Source: Alkaliphilus sp. (GTDB lineage: Bacteria; Bacillota; Clostridia; Peptostreptococcales; Natronincolaceae). Taken from it: DNA of 7,231 nt. Position 1 is the first letter of the stretch; each line of letters begins with the position of its first letter. The stretch is from assembly GCA_023230535.1 (NCBI GenBank), contig JALNXC010000053.1, positions 1-7,231 of the forward strand, written 5' to 3'. The position numbers and the translations under genes are program-made. The notes under the pieces are model-generated. The model made no database searches and was not told where the DNA came from. It saw nothing but the letters and a program-made list of their open reading frames with translations. This document shows positions 1 to 5,300 of the stretch, piece after piece.

Positions 1-222
1 ATCTTCTCCTTTAGTGTATGGGTAATCCCATATGTTTTCTACCTGTATGCCGTCTACTCCCGCTTCTTCCAAAATAGTGGCTTCTTGCACCGCTAACTCA
101 ATTACCTTTTGCATAGGCATATTTATCTTATCATAAAGGGGCGACCCCGGCAGCGGACGCAAATGGACCATTCCAATAATCGGTTTTATATTATTAAAAA
201 TTTCTGTTAAACAATTTTGCAA
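1..222 (-). CDS. BtpA/SgcQ family protein, N-terminal part (runs off the window)
   Basis: The reverse strand reads as an open frame of 74 residues from a TTG start to the window edge, so the C-terminal part is missing. Residues 13-28 read KPIIGMVHLRPLPGSP, the signature of the BtpA/SgcQ family, and GVDGIQVEN at 55-63 matches the second conserved family block. BtpA-family proteins are predicted TIM-barrel proteins; one member is needed for photosystem I stability in cyanobacteria, but members in non-photosynthetic bacteria have no settled function and often sit near sugar or nucleoside catabolism genes. Start choice: an ATG lies at 231-229, but the only Shine-Dalgarno-like run (GAGAGG, 237-232) touches it with no spacer, whereas the TTG at 222-220 is 9 nt away, so I prefer TTG. 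An in-frame TGA at 255-253 closes the frame upstream. It is divergent from the rest of the window. The family call is firm; the function is not. Confidence 0.85.
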   Translation of the reverse strand, partial: MQNCLTEIFNNIKPIIGMVHLRPLPGSPLYDKINMPMQKVIELAVQEATILEEAGVDGIQVENIWDYPYTKGED

Positions 223-270
223 TATTATCATCCTCTCGCAAGATAGGAGATATCAGATTGTACGGTAATT

Positions 271-341
271 ATCACTCTGAGCATTGACGGAGGGTCTAGG
301 CTGATTTAAAATACAGATTCTTCGCCACGCTTGAGAGGACA
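271..341. repeat. ~71 bp imperfect inverted repeat, copy A (MITE-like)
   Basis: Two arms of 27 nt (271-297 and 315-341) are imperfect reverse complements around a 17 nt loop (298-314). The left arm contains CTCTGAGC and GGAGGGTCT; the right arm begins AGATTCTTCGCCACGC. A second element with the same arm length, the same 17 nt loop length and the shared loop core TTTAAAAT lies at 2161-2230. Repeated architecture at two intergenic sites points to a small non-autonomous mobile or REP-type element. No transposase gene is present in the window. This copy is the more degenerate of the two. Confidence 0.65.
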
Positions 342-346
342 AAAAA

Positions 347-399
347 GTATAAAATGTGCTTTTTTATACAGTCTGATACTTTGACTGTCTTGTTTTTTT
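347..399 (+). terminator. Possible terminator-like dyads with T-run
   Basis: Two short dyads follow each other: GTATAAAA (347-354) with TTTTATAC (362-369), then ACAGTC (368-373) with GACTGT (383-388), the latter followed by a T-rich run ending in seven T (393-399). On the plus strand the second dyad plus T-run resembles a weak intrinsic terminator. However, no plus-strand gene lies upstream in the window, so there is nothing obvious for it to terminate. The two dyads overlap and could be alternative structures, or simply debris of the repeat family next to it. Confidence 0.25.
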
Positions 400-492
400 A
401 TAATGCATGGGAAATATAAACCGGGGGAATAGGAGCCGAGTCATGTAGGTTGATAAAGATTGTTGTAGGAATCATGGTGCACGGAAACCCGG

Positions 493-522
493 GAACCATA
501 GTACCTGACACCGTGGTCTTTT
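493..522 (+). repeat. REP-like hairpin repeat, copy 1
   Basis: First of five related sequences. The family consensus is a 10 bp stem, GAACCACGGT against ACCGTGGTTC, around the 7 nt loop ACCTGAC, often followed by T. In this copy the left arm is GAACCATAGT, the loop is intact and the right arm is ACCGTGGTCT followed by TTT. The stem is therefore partly decayed. It lies 48 bp before copy 2 in the same orientation. Confidence 0.75.
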
Positions 523-540
523 CGGATAGTGGTTTCTGAA

Positions 541-570
541 GAACCACCGTACCTGGCACCGTGGTCTTTT
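541..570 (+). repeat. REP-like hairpin repeat, copy 2
   Basis: The left arm is GAACCACCGT, the loop ACCTGGC and the right arm ACCGTGGTCT, followed by a T-run (to 571). The stretch just before it (529-547) holds GTGGTT facing AACCAC, which may be the right half of a further decayed copy. Same orientation as the other members. Confidence 0.78.
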
Positions 571-600
571 TATATTGATATACGAAATTGAGTACAAAAA

Positions 601-630
601 GAACCACTGTACCTGACCCCATGGTTTTTT
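601..630 (+). repeat. REP-like hairpin repeat, copy 3
   Basis: The left arm is GAACCACTGT, preceded by five A, the loop ACCTGAC, and the right arm CCCATGGTTT followed by TTT. A-run, stem and T-run together extend the possible pairing on both sides. The 11 nt ATATACGAAAT lies 12 nt before it (578-588), and the same 11 nt also precedes copy 4. Confidence 0.78.
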
Positions 631-648
631 CTTGTTCAAAAATCCTTC

Positions 649-677
649 TTGACTATACGATAAATCGTACTTATGTT
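649..677 (+). promoter_or_regulatory. Orphan promoter-like site with palindromic operator-like spacer
   Basis: TTGACT (649-654) is five of six to the -35 consensus, and TATGTT (672-677) is a fair -10 box at 17 nt spacing; a perfect TATAAT (680-685) also lies nearby, but at 25 nt. The spacer holds a perfect 6+2+6 palindrome, TACGATAAATCGTA (656-669), exactly where a repressor would block RNA polymerase. No gene with a ribosome binding site follows: the nearest ATG (711) opens only 13 codons before TAA. It may be the remains of a regulated gene that has been lost, or may act on a small untranslated RNA. Confidence 0.4.
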
Positions 678-785
678 ACTATAATACTATATTGTTATCA
701 GTTTATAAACAATGAAAACACAAAATGTTGTAACTTTTAATAGATTATGTTAATAATATACGAAATGGGGTTCACAACTTAAAAA

Positions 786-815
786 GAACCACTGTACCTG
801 ACACCGTGGTCTTTT
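786..815 (+). repeat. REP-like hairpin repeat, copy 4
   Basis: The left arm is GAACCACTGT preceded by five A, the loop ACCTGAC and the right arm ACCGTGGTCT followed by TTT. It lies 185 bp after copy 3. ATATACGAAAT (756-766) precedes it by 19 nt, so copies 3 and 4 share upstream flank as well as the hairpin, which suggests a duplication of a longer segment. Confidence 0.78.
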
Positions 816-866
816 ACAACCGGACACGCAAGGACTCGGGCAGATGCGGATAGATTTAATAATTCA

Positions 867-872
867 TATAAT
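867..872 (+). promoter_or_regulatory. Candidate -10 box for the methyltransferase gene
   Basis: A perfect TATAAT sits about 100 bp before the methyltransferase start. No good -35 hexamer is present at 16-18 nt spacing, and the surroundings are AT-rich, so chance matches are likely. It lies within the loop of a 7 bp inverted repeat (851-857 with 881-887). Weak call. Confidence 0.22.
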
Positions 873-962
873 AAACTGGAAAATCTAATATTTATTGTTA
901 AATAATAACATTTATCACATGAGGAATATTCTTAGATAAAATCCTTTTAGATAAAAACAGAC

Positions 963-968
963 AGGAGA
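963..968 (+). promoter_or_regulatory. Ribosome binding site of the methyltransferase
   Basis: AGGAGA matches the 16S anti-Shine-Dalgarno sequence. Three start codons in a row follow: ATG 970, ATG 973 and GTG 976. The spacing is only 1 nt to ATG 970, 4 nt to ATG 973 and 7 nt to GTG 976. This argues against the first ATG and for one of the other two. Confidence 0.75.
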
Positions 969-972
969 GATG

Positions 973-2109
973 ATGGTGCAAAAGATTCAGTTGATCGCTA
1001 CGGCTACTTTTGGACTTGAGGCCGTAGTAGCCAGGGAAGTGAAAAAATTAGGGTATGAAGATGTACAAGTGGAAAACGGGAAGATAGAATTTACAGCCGA
1101 CGAATCCGCTATCTGCAGGTCCAACCTTTGGCTCAGGTCGGCAGATAGGGTTTTGCTGAAGGTCGGGGAATTCAAAGCGCTGACCTTTGATGAATTGTTT
1201 GAGAAAACCAAATTCCTGTCTTGGGGAGATATAATACCTGAAGATGCGGTATTTCCTGTCAACGGGAAATCTATAAATTCAAAACTTTTCAGTGTACCGG
1301 ATTGCCAAGCCATAGTTAAAAAAGCGATTGTGGAAAAGATGAAACAAAGATATAAAAAGGAATGGTTTGCGGAAACCGGTGTTATGTATTCCGTAGAAGT
1401 TGCACTCTTAAAAGATATAGCTACCTTAACTATAGATACTACGGGCGCCGGATTACATAAAAGGGGATATCGGACTTTGTCCAATCAGGCCCCGATTAAA
1501 GAAACACTGGCCGCCGCACTCATTGAATTGAGCTATTGGAATCCGGACAGGGTCCTCATAGACCCGCTCTGCGGTTCCGGCACTATTCCGATAGAAGCGG
1601 TTTTAATCGGAAAAAATATTGCCCCGGGAATGAATAGGAATTTTGTGTCCGAGGATTGGGGTATCATCCCAAAGGAACTGTGGAGAAATGCAAGGAAAGA
1701 AACCCATGATTTGGCCGAATACAACCGGCCTCTAAGAGTATATGGGTCAGATATAGACGGAGAGGTATTGAGTATAGCCAGGTATCATGCCGGAGAAGCG
1801 ATGGTAGATGAGGATGTTTATTTTCAGAAATTGGATGTGGCAGATTTGAGATCTCGATTTGAATATGGATGTATCATAACCAATCCTCCCTACGGGGAGC
1901 GCATAGGAGAGCGGGAGGAGGTAGAGGAATTATATAAAACCATGGGTAGGGTTTTTAATCAAATGGAAACATGGTCTAAATATATAATCACTTCTTACAA
2001 AGGATTTGAACAATTGTACGGTAAAAAAGCGGACAGAAGAAGAAAACTCTATAATGGCAGGATAGAATGCCAATATTATCAATATCATGGCCCTAGGCCG
2101 CCTTTATAG
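973..2109 (+). CDS. THUMP-domain class I SAM-dependent RNA methyltransferase (RlmL/YpsC-like)
   Basis: This 378-residue protein is a predicted guanine-N2 RNA methyltransferase of the COG0116 type, acting in the cytoplasm with S-adenosylmethionine. The first ~155 residues form an N-terminal ferredoxin-like part and the THUMP RNA-binding domain, ending in the typical GLHKRGYR (160-167). The Rossmann catalytic domain follows: motif I DPLCGSGT (197-204), the acidic SDID (259-262), a further acidic residue D288, and the catalytic NPPYGERI (304-311), the N-P-P-Y motif of enzymes that methylate exocyclic amino groups. The E. coli counterpart is the RlmL half of RlmKL, which makes m2G2445 in 23S rRNA; Bacillus YpsC is the closer type, lacking the RlmK half. 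Length and motifs fit a full, intact gene. I chose ATG 973 over ATG 970 from the ribosome binding site spacing; GTG 976 is also possible. A tRNA-directed role (Trm14-like) cannot be excluded. Both sides are flanked by repeats, and it appears to be transcribed alone. Confidence 0.93.
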   Translation: MVQKIQLIATATFGLEAVVAREVKKLGYEDVQVENGKIEFTADESAICRSNLWLRSADRVLLKVGEFKALTFDELFEKTKFLSWGDIIPEDAVFPVNGKSINSKLFSVPDCQAIVKKAIVEKMKQRYKKEWFAETGVMYSVEVALLKDIATLTIDTTGAGLHKRGYRTLSNQAPIKETLAAALIELSYWNPDRVLIDPLCGSGTIPIEAVLIGKNIAPGMNRNFVSEDWGIIPKELWRNARKETHDLAEYNRPLRVYGSDIDGEVLSIARYHAGEAMVDEDVYFQKLDVADLRSRFEYGCIITNPPYGERIGEREEVEELYKTMGRVFNQMETWSKYIITSYKGFEQLYGKKADRRRKLYNGRIECQYYQYHGPRPPL

Positions 2110-2160
2110 AGAAAGTTTTTGAACTACAAAGACGTGTGCCGCGGCAGATTGTGTAATAAT

Positions 2161-2230
2161 TGTCTTTTTGAGCGAAGTGAAGGGTCTTAAACGGTTTAAA
2201 ATGCAGATCCTTCACTTAGTTTAGATGACA
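2161..2230. repeat. ~70 bp inverted repeat, copy B (MITE-like)
   Basis: The left arm (2161-2187) contains GAGCGAAGTGAAGGGTCT and the right arm (2205-2230) contains AGATCCTTCACT; they pair best over GTGAAGG-TCT near the 17 nt loop (2188-2204). The loop shares TTTAAAAT with copy A at 271-341, and arm and loop lengths agree. It begins 51 bp after the methyltransferase stop. An RNA copy would form a long hairpin that could protect or end the upstream transcript, but there is no T-run directly after it. Confidence 0.7.
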
Positions 2231-2242
2231 AAAGGGTGAGAT

Positions 2243-2272
2243 GAACCACGGTACCCGACCTCATGGTTCTTT
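2243..2272 (+). repeat. REP-like hairpin repeat, copy 5 (possible terminator)
   Basis: The left arm is GAACCACGGT, which is the ideal arm of the family, the loop ACCCGAC and the right arm CTCATGGTTC, followed by TTT. GAACCA (2243-2248) and TGGTTC (2264-2269) pair perfectly. It is the only copy downstream of the methyltransferase gene and has the same orientation as the other four. It could serve as a weak terminator for the methyltransferase transcript, though the T-run is short. Confidence 0.72.
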
Positions 2273-2330
2273 AATCTCATAATGCTGTAATATACTTGAC
2301 TCTAACGTTTACATATATTAATCTCATAAT
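2271..2330 (+). repeat. 13 bp direct repeat before the helicase gene
   Basis: TTAATCTCATAAT occurs exactly twice, at 2271-2283 and 2318-2330, with a period of 47 bp. The pair brackets a TTGACT box. The first copy directly follows REP-like copy 5. It may be a pair of regulator sites or the scar of a small duplication. Confidence 0.6.
2296..2324 (+). promoter_or_regulatory. Candidate promoter of the exonuclease-helicase gene
   Basis: TTGACT (2296-2301) matches the -35 consensus at five of six positions. At 17 nt spacing the -10 position is TAATCT (2319-2324), only three of six. Better -10 look-alikes, TATATT (2314-2319) and CATAAT (2325-2330), have spacings of 12 and 23 nt. A start here would give a short leader before the ribosome binding site. 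Position is plausible, boxes are weak. Confidence 0.3.
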
Positions 2331-2349
2331 ATGGAGATTTTTATTGATT

Positions 2350-2355
2350 AGAGGG
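2350..2355 (+). promoter_or_regulatory. Ribosome binding site fixing the helicase start
   Basis: AGAGGG lies 6 nt before ATG 2362. The frame stays open upstream to a TTG at 2296, but that TTG has no ribosome binding site and coincides with the -35-like box, and the extra 22 residues would precede an exonuclease motif that already starts at residue 8. This settles the start at 2362. Confidence 0.8.
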
Positions 2356-2361
2356 ATAAAC

Positions 2362-5300
2362 ATGAAAAACATTATCTTTTTTGATATCGAAATCGAACCA
2401 AATGAAGAGAAAATTCTCGATATTGGTGGAATCATGGGAAACGGGAACCCATTTCATTCCGGCTCTCTGAGTGATTTTATAAAATTTGTCCGGGGTTCCG
2501 ATTATCTCTGCGGACATAATATTTTTAATCATGATTTAAAATATATTCAAAATGATATAGATGCTGCCGGTATCAATGATTTGAAGTTTATAGATACTTT
2601 ATATCTCTCGCCCCTTTTTTTCCCGTGCAGGCCCTATCATGCTCTTCTCAAGGATGACAAGTTACAAACGGAAGAGATCAACAATCCATTCAATGATTCA
2701 ATAAAGGCCAGGGATTTGTTTTATGATGAAATAGCGGTTTTTCACTCATTGGATGACAAACTAAAACGGATCTTTTATTTCTTGTTGAGCAAGCAGAAGG
2801 AATTTTCGGGGTTCTTTGATTTTTTTCAGTACAAAGAAACCGACATAAATATCGAAAGAGAAATTCGTCAGAAATTTCACGGGCAAATATGTGAAAGCGC
2901 CAACCTCACCGGTATGATATCGGAAAATCCCATCGAATTATCCTATTGCTTAGCTTTAATAAATGTAAATGACAGGTATTCAATCACTCCCCCATGGGTT
3001 TTAAGAAGTTATCCTTCAATCGAAAGAATTATGTTTTTGTTGAGGGATAACCCGTGTCTAAAAGGCTGTATCTATTGTAACGGGGCTTTGGACATTTATA
3101 AAGGTTTAAAACAATTTTTCGGCTTTGATTCCTATAGAGAATATGAGGGTGAACCATTGCAGGAAAACGCTGTTGCAGCTGCCGTTGAAAACAAATCACT
3201 CTTGGCTGTGTTTCCTACAGGTGGAGGAAAATCGGTAACTTTTCAAGTGCCGGCCCTGATGAGCGGGAACAATTCGAAGGGTTTGACGGTAGTTATTTCG
3301 CCCTTGCAATCTCTTATGAAGGATCAGGTAGATAACCTCGAAAAAATCGGTATTATAGAAGCGGTTACCATCAACGGTTTACTTGACCCCATTGAAAGAG
3401 CAAAATCCATTGAAAGGATTGAAAACGGTTCTGCCTCTATTCTCTATATTTCCCCCGAGTCCCTGCGTTCAAGGACGATTGAACGCCTACTTTTAGGGAG
3501 AAATGTTGTTCGATTTGTTATCGACGAAGCGCACTGCCTTTCTTCATGGGGCCAGGATTTCAGGGTTGATTATTTATATATCGGTGATTTTATTAAATCA
3601 TTCCAAGAAAAAAAGAATATTGAGGATACAATCCCTGTTTCTTGCTTTACGGCTACGGCAAAGCAAAAAGTTATAGAGGATATCGGAAATTATTTTAAGG
3701 AGAAGTTGTCTATTGATATGGAGCTCTTTGCCACGGGCGCATCAAGGAGCAATCTTCGATATAAAGTTTTTCAAAAAGATAGTGAAGAGGAAAAATATAA
3801 TGCTGTAAGAAATTTGATAGATGGGAAAAATTGTCCTACAATAATTTATGTTTCACGAACGGAAAAGGCGTATAGGCTGGCTGAAAGGCTCCAAGATGAT
3901 GGTTATAAGGCAAAGCCATATCATGGAAAAATGGATAAATTGGAGAAAACTAAAAATCAGGACGCATTTATAGAGGGTGAGGTCCGAATTATGGTCGCTA
4001 CTTCTGCTTTTGGAATGGGGGTGGACAAAAAAGATGTCGGTATGGTCATACACTATGAAATATCCGATTCCCTTGAAAATTATGTCCAGGAAGCGGGAAG
4101 AGCGGGCAGGGACGAATCTATCACTGCCGATTGTTATGTACTGTTCAATTACGGGGATCTTGATAAACATTTTATTCTTCTCAATCAGACTAAACTCAAC
4201 ATTCGGGAAATTCAGCAGGTATGGAAGGCAATTAAGGATATTACTCGGCTGCGGTCAAATGTATCGGAATCCGCACTGGAGATTGCAAGGAGGGCAGGTT
4301 GGGACGATAATGTTGCAGAGATTGAAACAAGAGTGAGGGCGGCCATTGCGGCCTTAGAAGATGCCGGTTATGTGAAGCGTGGGCAGAATATGCCCAGAAT
4401 ATTTGCTAACAGTATTTTATCAAAAAATGCACAGGAAGCGATCAGCAGGATAAGAAAATCCGGTATGTTTAACGATAGGCAAAGAGCTATGGCTATTCGG
4501 ATTATAAAGAAACTCTTTTCAAACAAAAATAAATATAATCCAACGGATGAAGTGGCGGAGTCAAGAGTAGATTATATTTCAGACCATTTGGGGATTGTAA
4601 AAGAAGAAGTGATACAAGTTATCAATATTCTCCGTGAAGAAAAAATTTTAGCCGATTCTAAGGATCTGACCGCGTTCATCAAAAGAAAGGAAAATAAAAA
4701 CCGTTCTCTAAATATTTTAGGGACTTTCTCAAAAATTGAAAAATTTTTGATTACTGTTTTACCGCCATTTGAAAAAAAGATGTTCCATCTAAAAGAGCTG
4801 AATGAACAGGCCGAAGAATACGGATGTAGGGATGTGACTCCGGATAAGATAAAAACCGTACTCAACTTTTGGGTTATAAAAAACTGGGTCAAAAGAAAAA
4901 CTGCTTTGTATTCAAATAATCATATTATGATTCTAAATTCTATGGAAACCCATGAGATGAATGCAAAGCTCACAAGACGCCTTGAATTGGCCCAATTCAT
5001 CATTAAATATCTATATGATAAAAATAACAGAGATATTGCCGGGGATGATTCCGACAAAGAAGAGATTTTAGTTGAATTTTCTATTTTGGAACTCAAGGAA
5101 AGATTTGAAAACGAGTTAACGTTGTTTGGCACAAAAGCTACCCCCGATGATATAGAGGATGCTCTCTTTTATCTATCAAGGATTGGAGCACTTAAAATAG
5201 AAGGCGGTTTTTTGGTTATTTATAATCCTCTCAGCATCGAACGTCTTGAACTTGATAATAAGAAGCGATATAAAATTGAGGATTATGAGAAGCTGAATCA

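Larger units (their letters stand above)
232..972. other. Repeat-rich intergenic region without a gene
   Basis: I find no convincing gene in this stretch. From left to right it holds the ribosome binding site of the BtpA gene, a ~71 bp imperfect inverted repeat (271-341), AT-rich dyads with a T-run (347-399), four same-orientation REP-like hairpins (493-522, 541-570, 601-630, 786-815), an orphan promoter-like site with an internal palindrome (649-677), and an AT-rich leader before the methyltransferase. In that leader are a 7 bp inverted repeat (TAGATTT 851-857 with AAATCTA 881-887), a small dyad (TGTTA 896-900 with TAACA 906-910) and a 10 bp direct repeat TTAGATAAAA (932-941 and 947-956). 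Open frames here are short and consist largely of translated hairpin repeats. Confidence 0.8.

Noticed and set aside
381..404. Promoter with TTGACT (381-386) and TATAAT (399-404)
   Set aside because: Both boxes are good but the spacing is only 12 nt, too short for a sigma-70 type promoter, and no gene follows.
398..622. Open frame of 74 codons on the minus strand
   Set aside because: It crosses REP-like copies 1-3, and its repeated TTVPGTVV-type peptide is just the translated hairpin. There is no ribosome binding site or family resemblance.
493..815. CRISPR array
   Set aside because: The repeats are about 30 bp, but start-to-start distances are 48, 60 and 185 bp, the copies are divergent hairpins, spacers are irregular and no cas gene is present.
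895..912. Rex-type redox operator TTGTTAA...TAACA
   Set aside because: The dyad is one base short of the Rex half-site spacing and the right half-site ends in TT rather than AA. In DNA this AT-rich a chance match is likely.
987..1484. Antisense open frame inside the methyltransferase gene
   Set aside because: It overlaps a gene with clear family motifs, has no ribosome binding site of note and encodes nothing recognisable. The same applies to the antisense and shifted frames inside the large helicase gene, such as 3977-4336.
2296..2361. Upstream TTG start adding 22 residues to the helicase protein
   Set aside because: There is no ribosome binding site before TTG 2296, while ATG 2362 has AGAGGG at 6 nt. 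The added residues precede a complete exonuclease motif I.
3055..3078. Radical SAM motif in the helicase protein (C-x3-C-x2-C)
   Set aside because: The spacing matches, but it lies in a linker before a helicase core and no radical SAM barrel surrounds it. Kept only as a possible metal site.
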